Shown here: one piece after another, positions 43,559 through 54,390 of the stretch
Position numbering within the stretch: the stretch's first letter is position 1
Layout: every line of letters starts with the position of its first letter
NCBI RefSeq assembly: GCF_963677715.1
Contig: NZ_OY782495.1
Coordinates: 310,001-374,000, forward strand
Direction of reading: 5' to 3'
Length of the DNA stretch: 64,000 nucleotides
Source: an uncultured Bacteroides sp.
GTDB taxonomy: Bacteria > Bacteroidota > Bacteroidia > Bacteroidales > Bacteroidaceae
Notes under the pieces: model-generated
Told to the model about the DNA's origin: nothing
The model's input: only the letters and a program-made list of their open reading frames with translations
The model's database searches: none
Position numbers and translations under genes: made by a program

Positions 43559-44836
43559 TTACGGCGTTGGTTTTGTTGGTCGGATTTTCGTTAATGGGAT
43601 TTGCTTTTTCAGCATTTTACCACCATCTTGTGTTATACGCAAATAATAATCTGAAGTACATGCTGTACCATCTTCGTCGAGTGTAACAAACTCAGCTCCT
43701 GCAGGAACTTCATCTTGCGTAGCAGCAGTTTTTGCAATTTGATTGCTTTCGTTATATTCATCAAACATAGATATGTAAATACCTTGCACACCTAAATGTA
43801 CCATGTTATAGAATTGTCTCCACATAAAATCGCCGTGTACGCGCTGTTTAGCTTGTAAATCACCCGGCAATATGCACGGTTGGTAATCAATACCATTAGC
43901 TTTACAGTATGCAAGATCAAGAGTGTTGACATTATTGTAGAAATTATCTTCATCCGCAATTGTGCCGATACGGCCAACCATCCACGGAGAAAGCATATTG
44001 AATGCGTTATAAATACTTATAAAATCGCCTCTTGAATCACTATTTTGATCGCGCCAATGCGTAGGCACACCGCCAATTACATAACAGCCTTCGCTTTTAA
44101 AGAAGTTGATTACATCTAAACATTGAGCTGTAGTAAAGTTGTGGTTGTTGTCATTAAATCCAAAGCCCCAGATACAAACTACAGGTTTGCCATTTTGCAT
44201 TGCATATGACGGAGATGAAGTATATACTTTTATTTTTTTCGTCCAGTCATTTTTCATTTCAGTCTGCATATTCGTCCAACCGCTCACATCGTACATAATG
44301 TAGAATTTAATGCCATATTTTTCGGCAGCTGTTTTCACTTTCGCCGTAACAGCATCGCGAATTGAACCTTCGCCCCCTGTTGGATTGAAACGTTGCAATG
44401 CAGCGCAGTCAATGCCATATTGTTGCATCCATGAAAACTGAATATCTACAGTTTGATCATCATAAGAAGAAAACAATGTAGCAGATTTGCCATTATTCAA
44501 ATTAGCAAATGCCGTTGGGTATTTGTTTGCATAATCACTCATATCAGGCCATGACGCCATTGCTTTATTTGTTGGAGATGGAATTTTAGACCAATCCTGT
44601 GTCCAGTGCCACCATCCATTAATGGGTGAATTATCACCAACGCAGGCAAACCAACCCTGGTATCCTACAGCTATTTTACCTACTACATCACCTATTGGTG
44701 AAGGCCATGTTACAGCAGGGTTCGTTCCTCCATTATTTCCCACATCCGGATTCGTTACCGGCGCGTCTTTGGAGCATGCCATAAAAGAAATAGCCACCAT
44801 TGATATAGCTATTGATATTTGCAATATCTTCTTCAT
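43559..44836 (-). CDS. GH71/GH99-like glycoside hydrolase lipoprotein
   Basis: A 425-residue lipoprotein (lipobox FMAC, Cys21). After a flexible linker the catalytic barrel begins VGKIAVGYQGWFACVGD (about 52-68), a signature of GH71/99-like Bacteroidetes enzymes, and contains GIYISMFDEYNES with Glu360 and Glu363 as likely active-site residues. Characterised GH99 enzymes are endo-alpha-mannosidases/mannanases; this branch is often labelled xylosidase/arabinosidase without good evidence, so the substrate is open. It is the last gene of the glycosidase operon, ending at the DUF2975 scar. Confidence 0.82.
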   Translation of the reverse strand: MKKILQISIAISMVAISFMACSKDAPVTNPDVGNNGGTNPAVTWPSPIGDVVGKIAVGYQGWFACVGDNSPINGWWHWTQDWSKIPSPTNKAMASWPDMSDYANKYPTAFANLNNGKSATLFSSYDDQTVDIQFSWMQQYGIDCAALQRFNPTGGEGSIRDAVTAKVKTAAEKYGIKFYIMYDVSGWTNMQTEMKNDWTKKIKVYTSSPSYAMQNGKPVVCIWGFGFNDNNHNFTTAQCLDVINFFKSEGCYVIGGVPTHWRDQNSDSRGDFISIYNAFNMLSPWMVGRIGTIADEDNFYNNVNTLDLAYCKANGIDYQPCILPGDLQAKQRVHGDFMWRQFYNMVHLGVQGIYISMFDEYNESNQIAKTAATQDEVPAGAEFVTLDEDGTACTSDYYLRITQDGGKMLKKQIPLTKIRPTKPTP

Positions 44837-44890
44837 TGCTAATAATTTTATTAGTTTTCTTCTGTTTGTATCACCCTTTTTATGTTCCCA

Positions 44891-45055
44891 TTAGGAATAT
44901 AGAACAATGTTTCCACACATATAGCTCAGCCAGTCATTTCCCGAGATGGTTGAATTGTGATAAAACGCATACCACTGATCTTTGTATTCCACTATAGATT
45001 CGTAGTTTGTTAAACTGCTCATTTTATCAATATAAACGCCTTTGGATGTGATCAT
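44891..45055 (-). pseudogene. C-terminal remnant of a GH43 glycosidase
   Basis: A 54-codon frame starting with ATG that overlaps the DUF5703 stop. It reads MITSKGVYIDKMSSLTNYES then IVEYKDQWYAFYHNSTISG, the C-terminal blade of a GH43 five-bladed propeller (VEYK-x-QWY-x-FYH). The rest of the enzyme is absent. It is too short to be active and marks a gene lost between the DUF5703 and GH99-like genes. Confidence 0.7.
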
Positions 45056-47577
45056 TCCTTAGACAATAATGATTTTACCACAAGTTTTCGATCCATTTTC
45101 GGACTCGGATTATAAAATTGATTACCTTCCTGCACGGCACTAATGATCGTGTTACCGGCTCCCACAATATGAATTTTTCCATTTACAACCGTTGCAACCT
45201 TAGGATTAGCACTAGTATAAGTAATTTTCAAGCCAGATGTAGATGTTGCTTTGAAATTTAAATCAGCATCACCCAGCTTCATTGCTGGTAAAGCAGGGAA
45301 AATAGCATATTGATTTTGTCTGGAATCAGGAAGAACAATATTGACTTTTCTATATGCAGGTATTACGTCTAACCGGGAAATATTATGCCCCTTACTCTTC
45401 AATCGAACAGTTGTGTTTCCATAAGCCAGAAGTTTATAATCGACAGTCCATGCTGAAGGAAAAGACGGAATTACATAAATATGATTCCCGACATTTTGAA
45501 TCAGCATATTTTGTAATGCCATCATCAGTGCTCCACCGTTATCAAAATCGGGTATATAATCGCTTTTAGGTGCCCAAAAAGCAGGAAATTTGACTGTTTT
45601 GTCCACCGATTTGGAATTATCAATTACATATTGTTTAGATAAATCTGCCAGTCCCAACAAGGAAGCCTGAATAGGGTCCTGCGACCAACAAGATGTCCAT
45701 TTATACAACCTGTCACTAAATGTTTTAAGACCAATATTGATGTCAGGATGCCCGATTCCATATATTCTGTATGGAAAAATCGTATAACATTCCGGGTTTT
45801 CGCTGTTACGCTGTATATCGTAAATTTGTGCAGGTAAAATTTTTGTTCCGGTAGAATCCATAGGAATAGCAGGCAAAGCACTCAGGCAACTATTCCATTC
45901 ATCACGCAATGCCTGCGTTATCAAATCGTTTGGCAAACTTGTCAAACGCGGAATATTGTATCGCAAACCGGCAATATAATCAGTTGGATTGGTGCAATCC
46001 CAGTATTCTTCTATGCTATTAGCCGGATAAAAATGGATAATACCATCTTTTCGTACCCAATGTTTATCAAAAAAACGAATTACCTGAGTAGCGTAGGGAA
46101 CAATATAATTGGTTACAAAAGCATGATCATGAGTATAATCATAATATTCTAGCATTTGAGTCAGTACTTCCAACCCTCCTGAATAATGATAACGTATCCA
46201 TCGAGTATCCGATATCTTTCCGGTGTTTGACCATCCCCAATCGTCCTGTATATAAAGTCCGAAAAAATTAAAAGTTTCAGGAAAAAATGCCCCTCCGTGA
46301 TTATAGTACTTCTTAGTAATATCAGTTTGAATCAGGAGCATATTCATGTAACAATCAAACCAGGGCTTCATCAAATCAAAATCACCCGTTGCCAAAAGAG
46401 GCCAGTATAAATGGCGGTTATTTTGATTCCAGTAAGCCGGTCCCCAATTTCGATAGTCTCCATTTTGCCCATTATAGTCGAAAGTTAATGTCCCGCCATT
46501 AAATTTAATTGGATATTTACCTCGTCCTTGGCAAGCTTCCATGAATCGTTGCAATAAATACCCACGCGTAACACTGACGGCATTTTCATCGCCGCTCAGA
46601 AAAACCCAACTCCGGTTCCAGAATGCATCCCACCAGTTGTAATGATTTGCACGAAGCGTTTCAATATCCACGGCATCTGTCTTTGTAACAATGGCTGACA
46701 GTTGATTATCCCAATCGGCAGCAGTTTCTGTTTGTGCTGTATAGGTATAAATTGAGACGGAAAACCTTTTTCCGCTCTGAATAGATTGCAACGTATTATC
46801 ATCCGCTTTACTCATTCCGTTTCCTAACATCGCTGCTCCAAAAGTTCTATTCATAAAAGGGTCAGGATAGGTATTAGCTAACTCTGGAACATTCTGTTTT
46901 TCAAGAATTGTTTTGAAAAAAGAGGTTGTATCCCTATGATACCATTCAATTCTGTCTGGCTTTAACATCAACACATCGGCACTTTCTGTTGGTTTTATCG
47001 GACCATCAATTACCCCTCGAAAACTCGAAGCCAGCGCATCACGCTCCGATGGAAGCGTATATGCAACTGGGCGAAGCAATTCCGTAGAGCATTTCATACT
47101 GAAACTTTGGGTACCCGAAGCTTCAATATGAATTACCGGATGATTAGCATCGATCCACACTTTCAGATTTATTTTTGATTCCTCTGCCCCACCAGAAATA
47201 TTAATTTCACCACCATACAGGTTTAGCGTTTGATTAAACGCTGTTCCGGAAACAAATGGATTAGGAGTCAAATGAACACGCACCCGACCAACTTTTAATA
47301 ATCTGGTTCCTTCACTCCATGTATCTGATTTTCCGATATACATCATTAAATCGCCATCATTTTCAACCCATATATTAGCTGTAATATCACCGTTTCCGAG
47401 TGGCATTGATGCCTTTGAGCCTGTTGTACTTGCCGTATTCCAACTCACATTATACGCATTGAGTTGGGCCAGTATATCGGATGGTAATTTTTTAGCATAA
47501 ATTCCAACTGAAAGAAAAGAAATCGAACATATAGACAATACAATTCTACTGAATTTTATACCATTATTCATATTCAT
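45052..47577 (-). CDS. DUF5703 family glycosidase-like protein
   Basis: An 841-residue exported protein (signal peptide to about 29, IYAKK). The N-terminal region, YNVSWNTAS...SMPLGNGDITANIWVENDGDLM, is the DUF5703 domain; the centre looks like an (alpha/alpha)6 barrel resembling GH95/GH65-type enzymes. The end has a small beta-domain (LKATSTSGLKITYTSANPKVATV, split over two strands) like a bacterial Ig domain. The reaction is unknown; alpha-fucosidase-like or related exo-activity is a guess. It lies 45 bases below GH31. Confidence 0.82.
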   Translation of the reverse strand: MNMNNGIKFSRIVLSICSISFLSVGIYAKKLPSDILAQLNAYNVSWNTASTTGSKASMPLGNGDITANIWVENDGDLMMYIGKSDTWSEGTRLLKVGRVRVHLTPNPFVSGTAFNQTLNLYGGEINISGGAEESKINLKVWIDANHPVIHIEASGTQSFSMKCSTELLRPVAYTLPSERDALASSFRGVIDGPIKPTESADVLMLKPDRIEWYHRDTTSFFKTILEKQNVPELANTYPDPFMNRTFGAAMLGNGMSKADDNTLQSIQSGKRFSVSIYTYTAQTETAADWDNQLSAIVTKTDAVDIETLRANHYNWWDAFWNRSWVFLSGDENAVSVTRGYLLQRFMEACQGRGKYPIKFNGGTLTFDYNGQNGDYRNWGPAYWNQNNRHLYWPLLATGDFDLMKPWFDCYMNMLLIQTDITKKYYNHGGAFFPETFNFFGLYIQDDWGWSNTGKISDTRWIRYHYSGGLEVLTQMLEYYDYTHDHAFVTNYIVPYATQVIRFFDKHWVRKDGIIHFYPANSIEEYWDCTNPTDYIAGLRYNIPRLTSLPNDLITQALRDEWNSCLSALPAIPMDSTGTKILPAQIYDIQRNSENPECYTIFPYRIYGIGHPDINIGLKTFSDRLYKWTSCWSQDPIQASLLGLADLSKQYVIDNSKSVDKTVKFPAFWAPKSDYIPDFDNGGALMMALQNMLIQNVGNHIYVIPSFPSAWTVDYKLLAYGNTTVRLKSKGHNISRLDVIPAYRKVNIVLPDSRQNQYAIFPALPAMKLGDADLNFKATSTSGLKITYTSANPKVATVVNGKIHIVGAGNTIISAVQEGNQFYNPSPKMDRKLVVKSLLSKE

Positions 47578-47622
47578 TGTTTTATTAATAAATTTACAAT
47601 TAAAAACATTTTCTATTATTAG

Positions 47623-50013
47623 CTACTTTACTAAAACAGAAGTGCCTGAATAATATACAACCCGATCAGCTTGAGCTGTTACCTCATCCGCAATACCATG
47701 ATTTTGGCTGACAAAGACGATACGGAAAGTACGCTTTTGCAACATTCCCGGAAATTCGCCCTTTCGTTTGCCAATAGTTAATGTCTTTGTTTTTTCATCC
47801 CAATGAATCGGAATTAATGAATAAATTCCTTTTTCATAATTATAATTATCATTTTCATCTTCATAAAGTATAAAGTTAGCATCTGCACCCGTGTAAACCC
47901 GTAATTCTATGGGATCTTCCTTTTTCTCAGTAGCATATTGCATTGTTGGTCCCATTGGAATAATAGAGCCCGCTTTAACATATAATGGTAAAATATCTAT
48001 GGGAGTTTGTCTGGAAATTTGCTTTCCACCAGTGTATTTTTCACCTGTCCAAAAATCGAACCAGCCTTGTGATTCAGGTAAATAAACTGCAGTCGATTTT
48101 ATTGTGCTGAAATCGCTTTTACCAAAGTCTCCATCTCGTGTAGTATATAATGGTTCGGTTACCGGAGTCACCAATAAAGAAGGTCCAAACATATACTGGT
48201 TAGCAACATTCAAAGCTACCGTATCTGTTGGAAAATCCATCACCAACCCGCGCATCATGGAAGCTCCTTCGGACGTCACACGCCATGATTGGGAATATAT
48301 GTAAGGCAACAGACGATAACGTAAGTTGATATATTTTTCCTGCACATCACAAGCCCAATATCCTTTTTTGCCAAACTGGAAAATCTCTCTCGGTGTATTC
48401 GTTCCATGCGAACGGAACAAAGGCGAAAATGCGCCAAACTGAAACCAGCGAACATATAATTCCTGGTAAGCAATATCGGCCACACCCTTAGGATATAATT
48501 CCGGACGAGCCCAAAAGCCACCTATATCAGTAGTCCAGTAAGGAATACCCGAAAGACAAAAGTTGATACCTCCCGCTATCTGGTTATGAAAGACCTGCCA
48601 GGTACCTTCAATATCGCCGGACCACGTCGAAGCCCCGAATCGTTGTTGACCGGAAAAAGCTGAACGAGTTAGAATAAATACACGTTTATCGGAACTGGTT
48701 TTACGTTGGTTTTCATAAACACCTTTATTAGTTTCAAGCGGAAATGCATTTCCAAATCGTTTAAAACTGCCCAACGCCGTTTGGGTTGAATCTATTTTCC
48801 CCTGACGGTCTCCCTGTTCAGGTTCTGTTGCATCAAGCCACCATGCATCCATGCCTATTGAAAACAAATTTTTATTTATATATTTCCAATATATAGATCG
48901 TGCCTTCGGATTAAAGGCATCATACACTCTTAGTCTTTCGGTACTTGGCCATGTTTTAAAATTAAGTAGCAAACCTTTCTCATTCAATTCTTTATAAATA
49001 GCCGTACTGTCACCAAAAGAAGGCCAAACAGAAATCATAATATGCGCATTGCTTTTATGTATTTTATCAATCATAGCTTTGGGGTCCGGAAATTTCGGAT
49101 TGCCAAATTCCGTTGAATTCCAAACATTTTCTTCTATTCCCCAGTAGCGCCAATCCTGTACAATATTATCCAACGGCACTTTCAGATCACGGTATTTTTC
49201 TACCACTCCGGTAATTTCATCTTGGCTTTGATAACGTTCCCTGCATTGCCATAATCCGAAAACCCATTTTCCATACATGGGAGCGCTACCCGTTAGTTCA
49301 CGATAGGCCGCTATGGTCCCGTCGGATGTTCCACCATAAACAAAATAATAGTCGATACAATCACCAATTTCCGATTCAAACGATGTTCCTTTAGCATCAT
49401 CGGCAAATGTCGTTACAGAATAATTATCCCACAACAAACCATAGCCTTTTGATGAAAGTAAAAATGGATTAGCAACATACATATTCCTTTGTTTCAATAA
49501 AACGGTATGGTTTCGAAAATTGATTATTCCACGCTGATCCTGTCCTAACCCATACACAGCTTCGGTACTTGAAAGTTTAAATTGTTGTTTGATTTTATAT
49601 GATTCACCGTTTATATCGGCAGCCGGAAGAAAAACCGGTACATTGGCCGATTCATTTAATAAAAGCCGATTGCTTAGATCAAAAAAGCCAATTGTTCCGG
49701 TTAGTTTATTGACTCTAATTTTCAATTTTTGTGTAGTTAAAACAAATTCGGTCGGGGTTTCCTTACGGTTTATTCCACTTCCTCCTTGCGGTAAAATAAC
49801 AGACAAACTTTGTTTACTTAACTTTTCAACAACCGGAGACTTAACGACCCGTACAATCTTTTGCCCGTAAGTTTCAATCTTTAGATTCAAACCACCTATA
49901 GTCAACGTAAAAACAGATTTATTTCCGAAATCGGTAGCTTTAGCCACAAAGATTCCTGAAAAAAGGCACAATAAGATAAAAAATAACTGAAGATTTTTTT
50001 TCATGATATTCAA
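47623..50013 (-). CDS. GH31 alpha-xylosidase/alpha-glucosidase
   Basis: A 796-residue exported GH31 enzyme (signal peptide to about 26). It has an N-terminal beta-sandwich, a TIM barrel and a C-terminal DUF5110 domain. The nucleophile is Asp394 in DAWWLDATEPEQ and the acid/base Asp467 in WSGDIEGTW. The WWLDATEPE form is found in alpha-xylosidases and related enzymes, so alpha-xylosidase activity is most likely; alpha-glucosidase cannot be excluded. It acts in the periplasm or at the surface. Confidence 0.93.
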   Translation of the reverse strand: MNIMKKNLQLFFILLCLFSGIFVAKATDFGNKSVFTLTIGGLNLKIETYGQKIVRVVKSPVVEKLSKQSLSVILPQGGSGINRKETPTEFVLTTQKLKIRVNKLTGTIGFFDLSNRLLLNESANVPVFLPAADINGESYKIKQQFKLSSTEAVYGLGQDQRGIINFRNHTVLLKQRNMYVANPFLLSSKGYGLLWDNYSVTTFADDAKGTSFESEIGDCIDYYFVYGGTSDGTIAAYRELTGSAPMYGKWVFGLWQCRERYQSQDEITGVVEKYRDLKVPLDNIVQDWRYWGIEENVWNSTEFGNPKFPDPKAMIDKIHKSNAHIMISVWPSFGDSTAIYKELNEKGLLLNFKTWPSTERLRVYDAFNPKARSIYWKYINKNLFSIGMDAWWLDATEPEQGDRQGKIDSTQTALGSFKRFGNAFPLETNKGVYENQRKTSSDKRVFILTRSAFSGQQRFGASTWSGDIEGTWQVFHNQIAGGINFCLSGIPYWTTDIGGFWARPELYPKGVADIAYQELYVRWFQFGAFSPLFRSHGTNTPREIFQFGKKGYWACDVQEKYINLRYRLLPYIYSQSWRVTSEGASMMRGLVMDFPTDTVALNVANQYMFGPSLLVTPVTEPLYTTRDGDFGKSDFSTIKSTAVYLPESQGWFDFWTGEKYTGGKQISRQTPIDILPLYVKAGSIIPMGPTMQYATEKKEDPIELRVYTGADANFILYEDENDNYNYEKGIYSLIPIHWDEKTKTLTIGKRKGEFPGMLQKRTFRIVFVSQNHGIADEVTAQADRVVYYSGTSVLVK

Positions 50014-50039
50014 TCTACAAAAGTTAATTATTCTATGCT

Positions 50040-51809
50040 TTAATTTTTTATTTCGATAATTTCATTAGTCTGTGTAATACCACTTCCATTCACAGCATCA
50101 ACTGTAAAATAATATTCCTGGCCCACATTTAATGAATTTATATCCAAAGTATTCGATTTATAAACTTGATAATTAGAATAAAGACGGTCGGATGCAATTC
50201 CGTATCGAACTATATAAAAGTCAGCATTTCCAACCTTATCCCAGTTGACATGAACCCTGCGTCCATCATTATTTATTCTGTTGCAACCGATATTTGTTAC
50301 TTTCTCAGGCTTTGCCCCAGGAGCTAATCCGAATATTCTGAAATCATAAAGAGAAAATAGACTGTTAGCAGGCGAGTGGATATTTATAATCCGGACATAT
50401 CTGGCTGTTTGCGGAGAGCTTAGTTCAACATAATGATGAGGTTCATCCCGTAAAGAATCGCTCCTGTTTATTACGGTTTTCCATGTTTTGGCATCAACAG
50501 ATGTCTCAACCACATAACTATAGCCATCATTCTGTAACCGATTTTTTGTAGTAATCGATTGATCGGCAAAATTAAGTTGTATAGCATTAATCCTGCAATT
50601 CTGAAGTAAATCTACCTGAAGCCATTCTCCCTTTTGTCCACTTGCAGCCGACCACCAGGTAGTCATCTTTTCATCAAAAGCCAAATTTGATTCTAACTTG
50701 ACTCCAACTTCCGTTACCATAACCGACGAAGCTTTTGACGGTTTACCATACGAAAGTAACATCCATCCGGGAGAGTTCTTTTCAAAAGAGTTTTTACTTT
50801 TCCCCGGAATATATTGCGGATAATCACCCAGATAACTATTTGTTACCAACTGGCCATCCGATAGGACTACAGTAGGCAAAAGTGCCAGCCGGCGTTCGAA
50901 CATATTCCGGACCGACAAGGCCACACTGCTGATATGCCAGTATTGGTTTTGTTTATCGGCAAATGTACAAGAATGTCCTATCCCCGTGACAAAGCCAGTA
51001 GGTTTAAAAGAAAAAGGGCTGTAAGAAGCATATTGAAAAGGTCCCATAACCGAATCGGATACATAAACACCATCGGCATAGGTGGAAAATTGAGTACCTG
51101 GAGCAGCATATTGTAGATAATAACGGCCATTTATTTTATTCATCCAGGAACCTTCTATCCAGGGAGCCTGATTGCTTACTGACAAATCACCCGGATTTTT
51201 ACCCAAATTTTCATTCCCGGCAATTTCCCAGCCGTGCGAACGAATATCCGACTTTATAACATCCCGACCATTATTTTTAGGTTGAAAAGTTGTTGTATCC
51301 AGTTCCACAACTCCTAGAGGATTTTTATCGCTGCAACCGTAAAAAAGATACAGCCGACCATTGTCATCAACAAATAATGCCGGATCATCAAAACCCCGTG
51401 AATAAGTTGCAACCTGATACCATTTGCCAAGAGTAGGATTGTCTGTGCTATACAGACCATTAGCAGCTTGATAATATAATTTCCCTTTAAAATTAACAAC
51501 AGCCGGTGCATACTGCTCAATGGGCAAACCTGTGGGCTCTACAAACATCCATTTAATAAAATCCGTTGTATGCCAATAGCCACCGCTTTTAGACGCGAAC
51601 AACCAATACTCGCCTTTATATAATACAATTACCGGATCAGCAGCTTCCCTTTGTGAACCATCCAATTGAAAACGATATGGCAAATCAAGGGGATTACAAA
51701 ATGTCTCAGGTCGCAGACGTGGTCTTTCCTTTCCACAGGTATCTATCCCGACAAAAAGAAGTCCGGATATAATGAATATAAGTACTATTTTTTTCATCTG
51801 TATTTTCAA
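50040..51809 (-). CDS. GH43 glycosidase with CBM32 (F5/8C) and fibronectin type III domains
   Basis: A 589-residue exported protein. The GH43 propeller occupies about 35-335, with the general base Asp58 in REAADPVIVLY and YWLFASKSGGYWH. A discoidin-like F5/8C domain (CBM32) follows at about 355-495 and an FN3 domain at about 500-589. GH43 enzymes are arabinofuranosidases, beta-xylosidases or galactosidases; the substrate is not readable. It lies 26 bases upstream of GH31. Confidence 0.9.
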   Translation of the reverse strand: MKIQMKKIVLIFIISGLLFVGIDTCGKERPRLRPETFCNPLDLPYRFQLDGSQREAADPVIVLYKGEYWLFASKSGGYWHTTDFIKWMFVEPTGLPIEQYAPAVVNFKGKLYYQAANGLYSTDNPTLGKWYQVATYSRGFDDPALFVDDNGRLYLFYGCSDKNPLGVVELDTTTFQPKNNGRDVIKSDIRSHGWEIAGNENLGKNPGDLSVSNQAPWIEGSWMNKINGRYYLQYAAPGTQFSTYADGVYVSDSVMGPFQYASYSPFSFKPTGFVTGIGHSCTFADKQNQYWHISSVALSVRNMFERRLALLPTVVLSDGQLVTNSYLGDYPQYIPGKSKNSFEKNSPGWMLLSYGKPSKASSVMVTEVGVKLESNLAFDEKMTTWWSAASGQKGEWLQVDLLQNCRINAIQLNFADQSITTKNRLQNDGYSYVVETSVDAKTWKTVINRSDSLRDEPHHYVELSSPQTARYVRIINIHSPANSLFSLYDFRIFGLAPGAKPEKVTNIGCNRINNDGRRVHVNWDKVGNADFYIVRYGIASDRLYSNYQVYKSNTLDINSLNVGQEYYFTVDAVNGSGITQTNEIIEIKN

Positions 51810-51863
51810 GTTAGATTTTACTGAAGCAATTATAGTTCAAAATGACAGCGGAATCAATATTTA

Positions 51864-54293
51864 TTAATCCACTTTAATAGCCGCACTCGTCGGTTTCAAT
51901 CCTTCAGACTTTGTCGCTACTGTTATATTTCCTTTTGTGTCTCCTGATTTTACAATAATCATAGCTTTACCGTAAAACAAATCAACTTTATTCGATCCGA
52001 AAAAATTGAACGATTGCGGATTGCCGTTACCTACACCAGCCAATTTACCTGTTCCCGATATTTTTACTTCTATTTTGTTGTTAACCAAAGGACAAATGTT
52101 ACCATCCTTGTCGATGGCTTCTACCAAAACATAAGACAAATCGCTGCCATCGGCCTTTATAACTGTTCGGTCGGGGGTTAATCTTAACCGAAATGGTTTA
52201 TCCGCCGTGCGAACAATGCTCTCTCCTATTTTTACACCTTCTTTATATGCAATGACTTTCAACTCCCCCGGTTCATACATGACGTCATTCCACATCAGCC
52301 TAAATCGTTCAATCGATTTATCGGAACGCGGATCTTTATATTTTTTCCCCAGCGATTTTCCGTTCAGGAAAAGCTCGGCACAATCACCATTTGTATAAAC
52401 AAAGACAGGAACATTTTTTCCAATACGATCGCTCCAGTTCCAGTGCGGAAGAATGTGCACAGTGGTTTCATCCGGCTTCCAATAACTTTTATATAAATAA
52501 TAGCGGTCTTTCGGAATGCCGCATAAATCTACAATACCAAAATAAGAACTTCTGGAAGCTTCAGCATTGGGCAGACCAAGTTCCTTTACTGCTCCATAAG
52601 GAATAGGTTCCCCCAAGTAATCAAATCCCGTCCAGACGAATTCGCCGGCAACAAAAGGATCTTCCTGTTGCCACATAAAATCATCATCAGGTACCTCGGC
52701 CCATTCGGGAGCATTCAGGTCGTAAGAACTTACTTGTAATGATTTGGTGAAAGCGGTTTTTTTATCCGGTAAGGGGAATTCGTAAAATCCGCGTGTGCTG
52801 ACAGTCGAAGCCGATTCCGTAATGATGACAGGCTTATTTGGCTCCAGTAAATGGGCCCAGCTATACCGTCGTCCGTAATTCCATGAATGTACGTCATAAT
52901 AATCGAAGCTACGGAGAGGAGTACTTTCATACATGTCCGTAGCCATGGTTACCGGACGGGTGACATCATATTTCCGGGCATAATTCACCATAGTATGAAG
53001 CCTGTGAAAGCCATTATTCTCATTCATTTCCATTTCTCGCATTTCGTTCCCAACGCTCCAGAGAAATACCGAAGGATGATTGCGATCCCTCGTTATAAAA
53101 TTCCGGATGTTCCGTTCGGCAAAACCTTCGAAATCGGTTGTATCTGTCATATCTATTTTAGCATCGTATTTATCAAATGCTTCATCCAGCACAAGGAATC
53201 CCATCCGGTCGCAAAGATCAAGTAATTCAGGTGCGGAGACATTATGACTGGTCCGGATAGCATTACATCCCATGTTTTTCATGATTTCCAACCGGTGTTC
53301 CATTGCTCTTACATTAAAAGCTGCACCTAACGGTCCGAGATCATGATGCAAATTGACTCCTTTGATCAAAACTCTTTTATCATTCAGGAAAAGCCCGCGA
53401 TCGCTTGTCAAACGTATATCCCGCACTCCAAAATCAGTGGAACAACTGTCAATTAGTTCTCCAGCATGGTAAACTTTGGTAATCAGTATATACAGGTAAG
53501 GATTTTCCAAATCCCAGCGGGTGGGATTCGTCATGGGTATTGTCAGGTCGGTCATCCTGTTCTGGTTGGCAGGAACAGCCACCGTTTGTTCTCTCTCCTG
53601 CAACTTTATTTTGTTTTTGGAAAGAATAGTGTTTCGAACTACGATATTTTGATCCGTGCCAGAATTATTTGTCAACGTAGTCGAAACCCTTACATCGGCA
53701 TAATTGGGTTTAATAACCGGAGTAGTAACGTAAGTTCCCCATATATTCACATGAACGGAATTCACGACAATCATTTGTATCTTCCTGTATATCCCCGCAC
53801 CCGGGTACCAGCGGCTGTCGTGCCTGCGGGTATCGGCATGGATGGCCAGGGAATTGTTTTCCCCGAAATTGAGATAATCAGTCACGTCAAGAAAAAAAGA
53901 ATTGTATCCATAATCCCAGCCTCCGGCAAGTTTTCCATTAATATATACCGTGGGGAAAGCCATAATGCCATCGAATAGTAAATAAACCCGTTTTCCACGG
54001 GATTCTTTGGGCAGGTCGATCTTCCTGCGATACCATCCTTCGCCGCGCCAATCCAATTTGCCGGTTGATCCGTCGCCTGTTTTGAAAAAAGGCTGTCCGA
54101 TAGCCCAATCATGAGGTATCGTAACATTTTTCCAATTCGAATCATCAAAATCTTTCTGAAAGGCCAAGGAACTTTCTCCTTTGTGAAATTTCCAACCTCT
54201 GTCCAACAGGGACACCTGCCTCACCTGGGAATAAGAGAGTTGAAAAAACAGGAAAAGCATCAAAAAGATACTTGTAATTTGTTTGGAATTCAT
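51864..54293 (-). CDS. GH2 beta-galactosidase-like enzyme with DUF4982
   Basis: An 809-residue exported GH2 enzyme (signal peptide to about 22). Domain order: sugar-binding jelly roll (about 25-180), Ig-like domain, TIM barrel (about 295-590), then DUF4982 and a C-terminal Ig-like domain. The acid/base is Glu417 in WSVGNEMRE; the nucleophile is probably Glu493 in VIITESAST. GH2 enzymes with DUF4982 are usually beta-galactosidases. It lies 54 bases upstream of the GH43 gene. Confidence 0.93.
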   Translation of the reverse strand: MNSKQITSIFLMLFLFFQLSYSQVRQVSLLDRGWKFHKGESSLAFQKDFDDSNWKNVTIPHDWAIGQPFFKTGDGSTGKLDWRGEGWYRRKIDLPKESRGKRVYLLFDGIMAFPTVYINGKLAGGWDYGYNSFFLDVTDYLNFGENNSLAIHADTRRHDSRWYPGAGIYRKIQMIVVNSVHVNIWGTYVTTPVIKPNYADVRVSTTLTNNSGTDQNIVVRNTILSKNKIKLQEREQTVAVPANQNRMTDLTIPMTNPTRWDLENPYLYILITKVYHAGELIDSCSTDFGVRDIRLTSDRGLFLNDKRVLIKGVNLHHDLGPLGAAFNVRAMEHRLEIMKNMGCNAIRTSHNVSAPELLDLCDRMGFLVLDEAFDKYDAKIDMTDTTDFEGFAERNIRNFITRDRNHPSVFLWSVGNEMREMEMNENNGFHRLHTMVNYARKYDVTRPVTMATDMYESTPLRSFDYYDVHSWNYGRRYSWAHLLEPNKPVIITESASTVSTRGFYEFPLPDKKTAFTKSLQVSSYDLNAPEWAEVPDDDFMWQQEDPFVAGEFVWTGFDYLGEPIPYGAVKELGLPNAEASRSSYFGIVDLCGIPKDRYYLYKSYWKPDETTVHILPHWNWSDRIGKNVPVFVYTNGDCAELFLNGKSLGKKYKDPRSDKSIERFRLMWNDVMYEPGELKVIAYKEGVKIGESIVRTADKPFRLRLTPDRTVIKADGSDLSYVLVEAIDKDGNICPLVNNKIEVKISGTGKLAGVGNGNPQSFNFFGSNKVDLFYGKAMIIVKSGDTKGNITVATKSEGLKPTSAAIKVD

Positions 54294-54390
54294 ATTGAAA
54301 ATTTAAACGGTTATACAATACGCACAACCAAGTTCACGGATTTTGTTTATCTCCTTTTTCTTTCAGCGGAAACATTATATGGAAGAAAAT

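Noticed and set aside
53466-53978. 170-codon plus-strand ORF opposite the GH2 gene
   Set aside because: GH2 domains and both catalytic Glu residues are intact on the other strand; this is a shadow frame.
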